Assembly (NCBI GenBank): GCA_022820125.1
Contig: JAJEGA010000117.1
Span: 1-64,000, forward strand
DNA: 64,000 nt
Origin: Anaerolineae bacterium
GTDB lineage: Bacteria > Chloroflexota > Anaerolineae > Aggregatilineales > Phototrophicaceae
Direction: 5' to 3'
Position numbers and translations under genes: made by a program. Each line of letters starts with the position of its first letter. The stretch's first letter is position 1. Below the pieces are notes generated by a model that saw only the letters and a program-made list of their open reading frames with translations, searched no databases and was not told where the DNA came from. Below are positions 26,624 through 35,013 of the stretch, one piece after another.

Positions 26624-27370
26624 TCAATTGAGCATCCAGCCGCCGTCGACAAAGATCATTTCTCCAGTGATATAACGTGATTCGTCCGAAGCCAGAAAGA
26701 GCGCGACATCGGCAACATCTCGCGGTTCGCCCAGGCGGCGCAGCGGTATCGTTGTGTTCGCCCAGCGTTCGTTATCTTCCTGGCTCGGCAGCATGAGTGT
26801 ATCGATGATGCCGGGCGCCATTGAATTAGCGCGAATCCCGCGTGGTCCGTATTCCAGGGCGATGCAGCGCGTCAAGGCGGCCACCGCGCCCTTGCTCATG
26901 CAGTAAGCTGACGAATCAACAAAGGCGACGGCGGCGCCGATTGAAGCCAGATTGACGATCGTGCCCTTGATCTCGCGCTGCAGCCAATGCCGAATCACGA
27001 TTTGCGATACGAGGAACACGCTCTTAATGTTGACCGCCACTATCCGGTCGAATTGCTCATCGCTGGTCTGGTCGAAGGGCGCGTTAAAGAAGATGCCGGC
27101 GTTATTGACTACCGAGTGAATCATGCCAAATTCCAAGATGCCGTCTTCGACTAGCTGCTGCGCTTCCGCCCTGCGGGACACGTCAGTACGCCGGCAGAGC
27201 GCCGTCGCCCCGGTTGCTTCCGCCTCAGCGGCGACGGCGCGCAGGTCTTCAAGGTTCAGGTCGCAGAGCAAGAGATTGGCGCCTTCCGCGGCGAAACGCA
27301 GGGCGATAGCTCGCCCGATGCCTCTGGCGGCGCCCGTTATCAGCGCGGTCTTGCCGGACAAGCGTCCCAT
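26624..27370 (-). CDS. SDR family oxidoreductase
   Basis: 248 residues, classical SDR with complete catalytic set: TGAARGIG near 13, NNAG near 90, NLASIG (Ser) near 140 and YCMSK near 155. CDLN after beta-2 places an acid at the NAD-selecting position. Likely an alcohol/ketone dehydrogenase of the surrounding catabolic operon. It follows the lipoyl-domain gene with a 2-bp gap. Confidence 0.92.
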   Translation of the reverse strand: MGRLSGKTALITGAARGIGRAIALRFAAEGANLLLCDLNLEDLRAVAAEAEATGATALCRRTDVSRRAEAQQLVEDGILEFGMIHSVVNNAGIFFNAPFDQTSDEQFDRIVAVNIKSVFLVSQIVIRHWLQREIKGTIVNLASIGAAVAFVDSSAYCMSKGAVAALTRCIALEYGPRGIRANSMAPGIIDTLMLPSQEDNERWANTTIPLRRLGEPRDVADVALFLASDESRYITGEMIFVDGGWMLN

Positions 27371-27372
27371 GA

Positions 27373-27615
27373 TTATGCGGACTCAATATAGCCGATGACC
27401 TGACCAACCGGCACTTCGTCATCCACTTCACAGCTCAATTCCACCACGACGCCGGCGGCGGGCGCTTCCACTTCTGTGCTGACCTTTTCCGTCTCAATCA
27501 CAACGATGCCGTCGCCCTCCGCGATATTATCCCCCTCCGCCACCAACCACTCGACAATCAGACCCGCTTCCATGGTCATCCCGAATTTCGGCATATAGAT
27601 TGGAATCAAAGCCAC
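27373..27615 (-). CDS. Free-standing lipoyl (biotinyl/lipoyl-attachment) domain protein
   Basis: About 80 residues, a single lipoyl domain: MPKFGMTMEAGLIVEWL, then ETEKVSTEVEAPAAG with the lipoylated Lys in the ETEK turn, and VPVGQVIGYIE. There is no E1/E3-binding domain and no acyltransferase core, so it is not a full E2. The start chosen is GTG 27615, which has AAGGAG six bases upstream. Placed directly after the E1 beta gene, it is presumably the swinging arm reductively acylated by that E1; a partner E2 core is not in the window. A lipoate-ligase-like gene occurs at 59417-60235. Confidence 0.88.
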   Translation of the reverse strand: MALIPIYMPKFGMTMEAGLIVEWLVAEGDNIAEGDGIVVIETEKVSTEVEAPAAGVVVELSCEVDDEVPVGQVIGYIESA

Positions 27616-27656
27616 ATTATTCTCCTTGCCTCGCAATCGCCATGTCAGCGCGGAAA

Positions 27657-28625
27657 TCAGACCAATGTCTTGTTCACCGCCTCAATGACGTCCGCTACTG
27701 AGGGCAGAACCGCTTTTTCCAAAACCGGGCTGAAAGGCATGGGCACATCCTTGTTGGCGACGCGCTGGACCGGCGCTCGCAGATGGTGAAAAGCCGCTTC
27801 CGCCACTGTCGCGCACCATTCACTGGCGGCGCTGCAAACCGGGAAACTCTCGTCAACAGCGACGAAGCGGCCTGTTTTGGCGACGCTTTCCAGCACGGTC
27901 GCCTTATCCCAGGGCGACAGACTGCGCAAGTCAATCACCTCCGCCTCGACGCCGCGAGCCGCCAGCGTCTTGGCGGCGCTTAAGGCGGTGTACACGGTTG
28001 GGCCGACGGCGCAGATGGTGACATCATTTCCCGCGCGCTTGATATCGGCGGCGCCGATGGGGATCAGATATTCATCAGCCGGCACATCGCCGCGCTTCCC
28101 GCCCAGCGCGAGCGAATGCAGGAATAGCACTGGATTATCATCGCGTATCGCCGACTTGAGCAAACCCTTGCCATCGTAGGGCGTGCTCGGCAGTATGACT
28201 TTGATCTGGGGCATATTCATGAAAAACTGGTGCACCGCCTGGCTGTGGTGATGTCCGGCGCTGCTGCCAGCGCCATTCTGCACCATGAAGACCAGCGGCG
28301 CCTTCGTCTGGCCGCCATACATATAACGCATCGCGCCCGCCTGATTGGCGATTTGGTCGAAGGCGAGGTAGAGAAATGTGCCGAACATCAGGTCCACAAT
28401 CGGGCGCAATCCGGTTACCGCCGCGCCAATCCCGGCGCCGGCCACCGCCAGCTCGGATATCGGCGTGTCGATGACGCGCTTGTCCCCAAATTCGGCGTGC
28501 AATCCACGTGTGCTCGGGAAGACGCCAATTCGCACATCTTCGCCGATGAGAAACACTCGCGGGTCGCGCCGCATCTCTTCAGCCAAAGCCTCTTGAATCG
28601 CCGCTACATAGGTCTTGCGAGGCAC
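27657..28625 (-). CDS. 2-oxoacid (pyruvate/acetoin-type) dehydrogenase E1 beta subunit
   Basis: 322 residues, transketolase pyrimidine-binding plus C-terminal domains. GEDVRIGVFPSTRGL, DTPISELAVAGAGIGAA, MVQNGAGSSAGHHHSQ and LRSLSPWD are typical of the acetoin dehydrogenase/PDH beta group. Forms an alpha2beta2 TPP enzyme with 28801-29784. Start GTG 28625 with GGGAG about 8 bp before. The 175-bp gap from E1 alpha contains one palindromic repeat. Confidence 0.93.
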   Translation of the reverse strand: MPRKTYVAAIQEALAEEMRRDPRVFLIGEDVRIGVFPSTRGLHAEFGDKRVIDTPISELAVAGAGIGAAVTGLRPIVDLMFGTFLYLAFDQIANQAGAMRYMYGGQTKAPLVFMVQNGAGSSAGHHHSQAVHQFFMNMPQIKVILPSTPYDGKGLLKSAIRDDNPVLFLHSLALGGKRGDVPADEYLIPIGAADIKRAGNDVTICAVGPTVYTALSAAKTLAARGVEAEVIDLRSLSPWDKATVLESVAKTGRFVAVDESFPVCSAASEWCATVAEAAFHHLRAPVQRVANKDVPMPFSPVLEKAVLPSVADVIEAVNKTLV

Positions 28626-28686
28626 TCAGGCACTCCCAGTAAGTCCAAGATCATCATTCAAAGACGTAATCTGACTTGGTGGCGCA

Positions 28687-28714
28687 GGCGGGCGACTCAC
28701 AGAGTCGCCCCTAC
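28687..28714. repeat. Palindromic hairpin repeat
   Basis: GGCGGGCGACTCACAGAGTCGCCCCTAC copy (perfect stem) between the E1 alpha and E1 beta genes. Confidence 0.75.
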
Positions 28715-28800
28715 GATGTTTTGGATATTCTGTGTCTTTCTTTAGTCCGCTGCACATTCCCATAATTTGCTTGCAACCTGTCCTGCAATACCGCGCCTGT

Positions 28801-29784
28801 TCATAGCCACAGGTCTTCAAATACTGTTTCGACTGCGGGCTCGGGGCTATTGCGCGCGGCGTCAACTGCTTCCTGAACCGCAATCGTGATTTGCGCGTCG
28901 AGCGCTTCCAACTGATTCTGCGGCAATATGTTGTTTTCGCCGACATAAGTATGCAGCAGGAGCAGCGGATCTTTGGCTTGCGCGGCTGCGGTTTCCGCTT
29001 CGTCGCGATAGGTCTGCCCGCCGAGGAAGGCTTCCTCGCCCTCGGCATGGCTGCCACGGCGATGGGTCTTCGCTTCGATGAGCGTCGGGCCGCCACCGCC
29101 GCGGGCGCGCCGCACCGCCGCGCTGGCGACGCGGTACATCTCTAGCGCGTCGACGCCATTGGCGACTACGCCAGGTATGCCGTATCCGACCGCGCGATCG
29201 GCGATATGCTCGATATTCATTGCCTTCGCCGCCGGCGTAAACTCGCCATACTGATTGTTCTCGCAGACAAAAACGACCGGCAGCGTCAGCGCTGAAGCGA
29301 GATTCAGCGATTCGTGAAAACTGCCTTCGTTGGCGGCGCCGTCTCCAAAGAAGCAGACCGAGACGCGGTCGCTGTTGGTATACCAGGCGCTCAAGCCCGC
29401 GCCAACGGCAATCGGAATGCCGCCCCCCACGATGCCGATCGCCCCCAACATGCCGATATCAAAATCGGCGATATGCATTGAACCGCCCTTGCCTTTGCAA
29501 TAGCCGGTCGACTTGCCGAACAATTCCGCCATCATGCGCTTGATATCGCCGCCTTTAGCGATCACGTGACCGTGGCCGCGATGTGTGCTGATGATGGTAT
29601 CTTCATCGGTAAGGGCGGCGCAGACGCCGGCAGCGACCGCTTCCTCGCCGATATACAGGTGCACGAAGCCCGGCAATTGACCCTGACGAAACAGACGAGC
29701 CACCTCCTCCTCGAAGCGGCGGATGCGCAGGATGCGCGTATAGATGTCAACGACAACATCAACCGCGATGTCCTGATGATGCAT
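28801..29784 (-). CDS. 2-oxoacid (pyruvate/acetoin-type) dehydrogenase E1 alpha subunit
   Basis: 327 residues. The TPP-binding motif GDGAANEGSFHESLNLAS...CENNQYGE is near 165-200; HRGHGHVIAKGGD and GKGGSMHIAD carry the TPP-phosphate and active-site residues; HRRGSHAEG is the phosphorylation-loop equivalent. AAGGAGGT precedes the ATG at 29784. With the beta subunit and the free lipoyl domain it would decarboxylate an oxoacid (or cleave acetoin) made by the upstream degradation steps. No E3 is nearby. Confidence 0.93.
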   Translation of the reverse strand: MHHQDIAVDVVVDIYTRILRIRRFEEEVARLFRQGQLPGFVHLYIGEEAVAAGVCAALTDEDTIISTHRGHGHVIAKGGDIKRMMAELFGKSTGYCKGKGGSMHIADFDIGMLGAIGIVGGGIPIAVGAGLSAWYTNSDRVSVCFFGDGAANEGSFHESLNLASALTLPVVFVCENNQYGEFTPAAKAMNIEHIADRAVGYGIPGVVANGVDALEMYRVASAAVRRARGGGGPTLIEAKTHRRGSHAEGEEAFLGGQTYRDEAETAAAQAKDPLLLLHTYVGENNILPQNQLEALDAQITIAVQEAVDAARNSPEPAVETVFEDLWL

Positions 29785-29793
29785 TTGACCTCC

Positions 29794-31008
29794 TTAAGTC
29801 AGCAAAGCTTCGGCAGTGAGCGCCAGCGCTTTGGTCGCGGCGACAACCTGGTCAATGCTAACGCATTCGTCAACCATAGGCCAGATGGGGATGAATCCGG
29901 GTCCGTATTCGACGCAGGCGACGCCGACGCCCTTGAAGTGGCAGGTATCGGCGGTCGCTCCGATGCGATGCCCGGCGCCGACTCGCGGCTCAACGCCGGC
30001 GACCTGCTTGTGCGCCGCGATCAACTCCCTGACCAGTGGCGAGTCCAGCGGGGTTGCCTCGCGCGCCGGCATGTTCGGCTGCTGATCGCTCTGCGGGATC
30101 AGCAGTTCATAAGCGAAGTCAGGATCCGCCGACTTGATCGCCTCCAAGCGCGCCCGCATATCTTCGCGCGCGGTGTCTTCGGTCATGCCGGGAATGATCC
30201 GCAGGTCAAAGGCAATCGTCGTCACATCCTGATAATGCTCGATATCGCGGATCGCCATTGAAGGAAAACCGGGAATAAGCGGATGCGGCTGATAACGCAG
30301 CCAGCCGCCATCTTGCCGGCGCGGGATCTGCACGTAGGAGGGGCTGAAAGCGTCGATGACTTGCGCCGCCTTTTCGATGGGATTGACATAGGGTACGCGA
30401 TGCTTGAATTCGCCCAGCACCCGTATCTTGCCTTGAACATAACCGACGGAAATCAGGCCGAGATCCAGGTTTCCCGCCTCGGCGACGATGCAGTAATCGG
30501 GGCGGCAGCCGCCTTCGATCAGATGCAGCGCGCCGACTCCCCCGCCGGTCTCGGCGACGACGCAGGCGATGATCAGGTCGCCTTTGAGCCGCATGTTCGA
30601 GCGCCGAAGCGCCTCTGCCGCGATCAGCATTGAGGCCAAGCCCGCTTTCATGTTCAGCGCGCCCAAACCGTAGATCATCCCATCGTCAATCTCGCCGCCG
30701 AAGGGATCAAAACGCCATTGATCGCGCCGGAAGACATCGCCGTGCCAGTCGCTGGTATCGGTGTGGCCGCATAACATAAGGGACGGACCCTTGCCTTCGC
30801 CGCGCAATATGCCAATCGACTGATGCGTCAGGCTGCCGTCTCGCAATGGCACCGCTTGCAGCTCGACATCGTATCCGCGCTCCGACATCCAAGCGGCAAG
30901 CCAATGCCCGATCGCGGACTCGCGCCACAAGAACGACGGGATGCGGATCAACTCGCGCGTCAGTTCGATGGCTTCATGATCTTGAATATGCGCGAGTACT
31001 GTGGACAT
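29794..31008 (-). CDS. M20 peptidase-family protein with substituted metal ligands
   Basis: 404 residues, ArgE/DapE/CPG2 layout. CGHTDTSDW keeps the first His and Asp. The bridging Asp is Asn (GLGALNMKAGLA versus the usual G-G-A-x-DMK). In the usual DEE-x-GG motif the sequence is AETGGGVG, keeping the base Glu but replacing the following Glu ligand with Thr. The last His appears replaced (WPMVDECV). Such changes suggest a single-metal or non-hydrolytic protein. Between E1 alpha (9 bp) and RidA (5 bp). Confidence 0.83.
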   Translation of the reverse strand: MSTVLAHIQDHEAIELTRELIRIPSFLWRESAIGHWLAAWMSERGYDVELQAVPLRDGSLTHQSIGILRGEGKGPSLMLCGHTDTSDWHGDVFRRDQWRFDPFGGEIDDGMIYGLGALNMKAGLASMLIAAEALRRSNMRLKGDLIIACVVAETGGGVGALHLIEGGCRPDYCIVAEAGNLDLGLISVGYVQGKIRVLGEFKHRVPYVNPIEKAAQVIDAFSPSYVQIPRRQDGGWLRYQPHPLIPGFPSMAIRDIEHYQDVTTIAFDLRIIPGMTEDTAREDMRARLEAIKSADPDFAYELLIPQSDQQPNMPAREATPLDSPLVRELIAAHKQVAGVEPRVGAGHRIGATADTCHFKGVGVACVEYGPGFIPIWPMVDECVSIDQVVAATKALALTAEALLT

Positions 31009-31013
31009 CAGCG

Positions 31014-31406
31014 TCAGTCACCGTCTACGACTGCCCAAACATCAAATCCCACTTGAGCGCCGCCCCACAGTTCTTTGACCCCGATGGTATTGCGGCTGGG
31101 ATAGGGCTCGCTGAAGTATTCGCAGGTGATGGCGTCCATTTCAGCAAAGCGATTGATGTCGGCAAGCGATACGTTGACCCGAATGACATCAGTCAGGTCG
31201 CAGCCGGCCGCTTCCAACACAGCCTTTATGTTGTCCAGCGCCTGGCGCGCTTCGGCTGCGAAGCCGCCGTCGACCAAGCCGGAGCCGTCTGGCGCTGTGC
31301 CGAGATAACCCGATGTCGCCAGCAGATTGCCTTGCCGCAAGGCTTGACTATAACCGCTGGTGGGGACGGGGGCGCTGTCGGTTAGGATTACGTTTAAGCG
31401 CGCCAT
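31014..31406 (-). CDS. RidA/YjgF/YER057c/UK114 family protein
   Basis: 130 residues. RidA proteins hydrolyse reactive enamine/imine intermediates, and paralogues act within catabolic pathways. GYSQALRQGNLLATSGYLG at the N-terminus, LDNIKAVLEAAGCDLTDVIRVNVSL in the middle, and YPSRNTIGV with the conserved Arg near 105 are clear. The terminal acid position is Asp (FDVWAV) rather than the Glu of archetypal RidA, a sign of a subfamily with its own substrate. GGAG lies before ATG 31406; 3 bp from the regulator. Confidence 0.9.
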   Translation of the reverse strand: MARLNVILTDSAPVPTSGYSQALRQGNLLATSGYLGTAPDGSGLVDGGFAAEARQALDNIKAVLEAAGCDLTDVIRVNVSLADINRFAEMDAITCEYFSEPYPSRNTIGVKELWGGAQVGFDVWAVVDGD

Positions 31407-31409
31407 CGA

Positions 31410-32168
31410 TTAGGCTCCATTTTGCGCGTTGGCGTCAGTCTTCTCCCGCGCCTCCGCCAGGTAGTTGTAGATGGTCGAGCGGCTCAATCCCAACTCTTCG
31501 GCGACCAGCGGCACAGCGCGTTTCACTTGGAAGGCGCCTTTCTCATCAAGCCGCGCGATGAGATCAATCTTGTCGTCTTTGGACATAATAGGCAATTCGG
31601 CGCCGATCTCATTGACTGCGTCGCGCAAGATGCTGTGGACAGTCCGCTGAATATCGTCGGAAAGCGTCTCGCTAACCTCGGAACCGGCATCCAGCGCCAG
31701 GAACTCGCCCAAGACGCGGTGGATGCCAGCGAAGACGCCGATGTCCAGATTGATGCAGAAGGCGCCGTAAGCCAGCCCGTTGTCATCGCGGAGGAACATC
31801 GTGCAGGACTTCATGCTTTTGCCATTTGGCAAGAAGGTCTGGTAATTGTGGAAGTCGCGCACAGTTTCACCGTTGCGCGCGTGCATCAGCAGGAGGTCGG
31901 TCGCGCTGCCGCCGACTTTGCGCCCGCTGATATTGCCATCGATATGGATGATCGAGCGTTCAAGGTCGCTGAAATCGTGAATCACCACTTCGCAATGCGG
32001 GGCGAAGAGTTTGGCGATGCCGACTGACATTTGCTTGAGCAGGGCGAAGGTCGCCTCTCTATCTGCCGCGCAAATGGATTCATTGATGTTCATTTGAGTT
32101 TTGAACTCGCGAGAGGCTTCAAACTGCGCCTGGCGCTGCCGCGTCCGATTTGCATTTGCGCCCATCAT
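31410..32168 (-). CDS. YheO-like PAS/HTH transcriptional regulator
   Basis: About 252 residues. The central part (FAPHCEVVIHDFSDLERSIIHI...YQTFLPNGKSMKSCTMFLRDDNGLAYGAFCIN) matches the YheO-like PAS domain. The C-terminus (FQVKRAVPLVAEELGLSRSTIYNYLAEAR) is the matching HTH domain. Such proteins regulate degradation genes and are often next to RidA. Start uncertain: ATG 32168/32165 or the internal ATG 32093; none has a good Shine-Dalgarno. It heads the minus-strand operon and is divergent from the creatininase gene; a TRTACA dyad overlaps its promoter. Confidence 0.82.
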   Translation of the reverse strand: MMGANANRTRQRQAQFEASREFKTQMNINESICAADREATFALLKQMSVGIAKLFAPHCEVVIHDFSDLERSIIHIDGNISGRKVGGSATDLLLMHARNGETVRDFHNYQTFLPNGKSMKSCTMFLRDDNGLAYGAFCINLDIGVFAGIHRVLGEFLALDAGSEVSETLSDDIQRTVHSILRDAVNEIGAELPIMSKDDKIDLIARLDEKGAFQVKRAVPLVAEELGLSRSTIYNYLAEAREKTDANAQNGA

Positions 32169-32188
32169 GATAAACAATATATCCAAGA

Positions 32189-32217
32189 ATTATACAAACT
32201 GTAAAGAGGCGGCGCAA
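32189..32217 (-). promoter_or_regulatory. Promoter of the regulator operon with overlapping dyad
   Basis: Minus strand -10 TATAAT (perfect) at 32189-32194, 17-bp spacer, weak -35 TTGCGC at 32212-32217. The dyad TATACAAACTGTA at 32191-32203 overlaps the -10 box and matches 10 of 13 positions of a dyad at 33222-33234, suggesting a shared operator. Confidence 0.5.
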
Positions 32218-32221
32218 GCTT

Positions 32222-33091
32222 ATGTCTGCTGGTGGTGAAAAGCAAAGCAACATTCTGTATACGCAGCAGGGTCCGCCGACGCTGGACGAAATGACTGGAC
32301 CGGAAGTCGAAGCGGCGCTGGCGCAGACGGATGTGCTGTTGCTGCCCGTCGGCGCCACCGAAGCGCATGGGGCGCACCTCCCGCTGGGCACCGATTCTTT
32401 CGAAGCGCGGGAGAATTGCCGCCGGGCGGCGCTTCGCCTTGAGTCGCTGGCTTGCCCGGTTGTTATCGGACCGGTCATTCCCTTCGGCGCATCCAGTTTT
32501 CACTTGGGTTTTGCCGGCACGATCAGCCTGAGTTCGATCACGATGATCAACCTGCTGAAGGAAGTATGCCTCAGCCTGTATGAAACCGGCTTTCGCAAGT
32601 TCGCGCTCGTGCACGGCCACGACGGCAATCTGCCGGTGATGATGGTCGCGGCGCAAGAGCTCGTCGACGATACCGCCGATGCCCAAGCAATGGTGCTCAA
32701 CTGGCTGACGCCACTCAGCAAGGTTTATCACAGGATTCAGACATCCAGCAAACAGGAAGGCCACGGGGGCGAAGGCGAGACCGCCCGCATTCTTGTCACC
32801 CATCCGGAGCTTGTGCATTTGGATCGGTCGGTTAAGCATCACGTCCCGCCGGGCGACATGCGCAAGATCCAGGGCGCTGAGCATATCAAGACTGGCGGCG
32901 GCATCTTCTACGCCACCCGCCGCTACAAAGATCATACGCCTTATGGACATATTGGCGACCCGGCATTAGCGACCAAAGCGACCGGCGACAAGGGTTACGA
33001 TGTCATCGCCGAATGGCTTGCCCGGGTCATCGCGCGCGATTATTTTGATCGCGATATTGATCCGAATGAAATCCTGAGGCTTGCCAACTAA
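32222..33091 (+). CDS. Creatininase-family amidohydrolase
   Basis: 289 residues. The family (creatininase, MftE, FAPy deformylase) hydrolyses amide bonds at a two-metal site. Ligand motifs: GATEAHGAHLPLGTDSF near 40-55 (Glu, His, Asp), HGHDGN near 130 (His) and HGGEGETA near 180 (Glu). The start ATG 32222 follows AAAGAGG. It is divergent from the regulator and 222 bp before the ABC importer genes. The C-terminal part is somewhat longer than in creatininase. Substrate unknown. Confidence 0.88.
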   Translation: MSAGGEKQSNILYTQQGPPTLDEMTGPEVEAALAQTDVLLLPVGATEAHGAHLPLGTDSFEARENCRRAALRLESLACPVVIGPVIPFGASSFHLGFAGTISLSSITMINLLKEVCLSLYETGFRKFALVHGHDGNLPVMMVAAQELVDDTADAQAMVLNWLTPLSKVYHRIQTSSKQEGHGGEGETARILVTHPELVHLDRSVKHHVPPGDMRKIQGAEHIKTGGGIFYATRRYKDHTPYGHIGDPALATKATGDKGYDVIAEWLARVIARDYFDRDIDPNEILRLAN

Positions 33092-33162
33092 CTGAGTTGG
33101 CGGCAGGTCGGAGCTATCCTATGCTCGTTCAGAGACATTATCTTGGCGGTCGCGCCTACTTT

Positions 33163-33190
33163 TTGACTTGTGTCGCGTACAGGTTATAAT
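33163..33190 (+). promoter_or_regulatory. Predicted promoter of the ABC importer genes
   Basis: TTGACT at 33163-33168 and TATAAT at 33185-33190, spacer 16 bp; both boxes near-perfect. A dyad TGTACACAATGTACA follows at 33222-33236. Confidence 0.75.
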
Positions 33191-33221
33191 CACGAGACTG
33201 ATGGACAGTTTGTTGACTATC

Positions 33222-33236
33222 TGTACACAATGTACA
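33222..33236. promoter_or_regulatory. Candidate operator dyad
   Basis: TGTACA-CAA-TGTACA, downstream of the -10 box, resembling TATACAAACTGTA at 32191-32203. Position suits a roadblock repressor or inducer-controlled site of the YheO-like regulator. Inference from similarity of two sites only. Confidence 0.4.
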
Positions 33237-33313
33237 ATAGCGCGCGCAAACTAGCCACAGGCTGGAGTTCGTATCGCATCGCCGGGGCGATGCAAAAAGA
33301 AAGGATTTGACCA

Positions 33314-34882
33314 ATGCTTAAACAACGCAGGCTCTGCACAATGCTGTTTGTCTTCTTGCTTTTGCTATCGCTGGGGACGGCGGCGGCGCAAGACCCACAG
33401 TATGGCGGCACTTTGGTTTTTGCCGCCGAGTCTATGGGCGATTCCTTTGACATCGGCTTTTGGCACGGCTTTGGCGGCGTGCATGTGATTGACACCATCG
33501 GCGAAGGCTTGGTGCGCGCGGACTTTGAAAACGGCGGCGCGCTGCCTGGCTTGGCGGAATCCTGGGAGATATCCGAAGACGGTCTGGTTTATACCTTCCA
33601 CATCCGCGCGGGCATGACCTTCCACGATGGCGAGCCCGTGACCGCCGCCGCTATCGTCCGCAGCATGAAGCGCCCCATAAATCCCGATGACCCAAGCTAC
33701 ATTGAAGGCATGTACATGTACGGCAATCAAGGCACGAGCAATTGGGAATCGCTCGAAGCGGTTGATGACCATACGGTGGCATTAACTCTGAAGCAGCCCA
33801 ACGCCACGCAGCTTCTGGTCTTCTCGCGGCCCGATGGCATCATAATCAGCCCGAAGGCATTGGATGAATTTGGGACGGAAGTCGGATTGAATATGTCGGC
33901 GGCCGGTCCTTTCAAGATCGAACGTTTTGTGCCGGGGCAAGAGGCGGTATTGGTCGCGAATGAAGATTATTGGGCGGGACGACCCTATGTCGATCAGATA
34001 GTTATCCGCGCCTTCCCCGATGAAGCCGCCATCCTCGCCGCGCTAGAGGCGGGCGAAATCGATATGACGCTCTACGCGCCCTTCACATCGGTGCCGCGCC
34101 TGCAGAATTCGGATGCCATCCGTGTGGAGGTCGGCGCCCCGCTGGTGGATCTCTTCGTCGGCGCGAATGTAGCGAAGGAACCATTTGATAATCTGCTGCT
34201 GCGTCAGGCGGTCAACTACGCGCTCGACCGCGAAACCCTGATTGAAGCCGGCTTAAACGGCTTCGCCGAAATGCCCGCCAGTTTGCTTGGTCCCCTGGAC
34301 CTCGGCTTTGACGAATCCGGACGCGAAGTCAGCGTCTATGATCCCGATCGCGCGCGTGAGCTGATTGCGGAATCCGGCGTTGAGATGCCGCTGGCGATTG
34401 AAGTCGCCTATGAAAACAACCGCTTCTGGCCGCAACTGGCGGAGCTAATCGGGGCCGACCTGGAAGCGGTCGGCTTTGATGTGACGCTGGACCGCCTTGA
34501 CGCCGGCTCCTTTTGGGGCAAGGTCGGCGATGGGCAGACGCAGCTGAGCATTAACCAGCGCTCCACCTTTGTGCCCGATCCCCACGACAAGGCGATCCTG
34601 ATGGCGAGGGCGGGCGCGGAAGGCAGCCAAACCCAACATCAGGCGCTAGCGGTCGCCGATGAGATTGACGCGCTGGTCAGCGCCGGCATCTCCACCGTGG
34701 ATGCGATGGAACGCGAGGCGATTTACCAGGAATTCCAAGCCTTGATGCTGGAGCACCTGCCCTACATCTACATCGGTTATCTGACGCCGCCGATCTTCGT
34801 GAACAAGCGCGTACAGAATGTCGAGACTTTCGGCACCGCCGGCGGACGCATCAATCTGCGTGAAGTCTGGCTGTCGGAATAG
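33314..34882 (+). CDS. ABC transporter substrate-binding protein, peptide/nickel (SBP_bac_5) family
   Basis: 522 residues, secreted or periplasm-like. The N-terminal signal peptide (basic RR, hydrophobic MLFVFLLLLSLGTA, cleavage after AAA-Q) lacks a lipobox Cys. The mature part has the cluster C pattern: GGTLVFAAE, AESWEISEDGLVYTFHIRAGMTFHDGEPVTA near 85-115, LRQAVNYALDRETLIEAG near 300. AAAGGA lies 8 bp before the ATG. It delivers an oligopeptide-like or other ligand to the two permeases downstream; context suggests an amide compound for the adjacent hydrolases. Confidence 0.92.
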   Translation: MLKQRRLCTMLFVFLLLLSLGTAAAQDPQYGGTLVFAAESMGDSFDIGFWHGFGGVHVIDTIGEGLVRADFENGGALPGLAESWEISEDGLVYTFHIRAGMTFHDGEPVTAAAIVRSMKRPINPDDPSYIEGMYMYGNQGTSNWESLEAVDDHTVALTLKQPNATQLLVFSRPDGIIISPKALDEFGTEVGLNMSAAGPFKIERFVPGQEAVLVANEDYWAGRPYVDQIVIRAFPDEAAILAALEAGEIDMTLYAPFTSVPRLQNSDAIRVEVGAPLVDLFVGANVAKEPFDNLLLRQAVNYALDRETLIEAGLNGFAEMPASLLGPLDLGFDESGREVSVYDPDRARELIAESGVEMPLAIEVAYENNRFWPQLAELIGADLEAVGFDVTLDRLDAGSFWGKVGDGQTQLSINQRSTFVPDPHDKAILMARAGAEGSQTQHQALAVADEIDALVSAGISTVDAMEREAIYQEFQALMLEHLPYIYIGYLTPPIFVNKRVQNVETFGTAGGRINLREVWLSE

Positions 34883-34901
34883 CCTCAAAAAAGATCTGGC
34901 G

Positions 34902-34947
34902 AATATGGCTTTGTCTCCCCCTGGCGATGAAGCCATATTTCCCTTTT
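34902..34947 (+). terminator. Hairpin terminator/attenuator after the SBP gene
   Basis: AATATGGCTT (34902-34911) and AAGCCATATT (34930-34939), ten perfect pairs with an 18-nt loop, followed by a broken T tract (TCCCTTTT). Located between the binding protein and permease genes, where partial termination would keep the binding protein in excess. Confidence 0.6.
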
Positions 34948-35013
34948 GCAGCCGAAGAACGCTAAACTTAGCTCTATTCCGTGATCTGACGGCGAGCGCA
35001 GGTCTGGCTGCTG

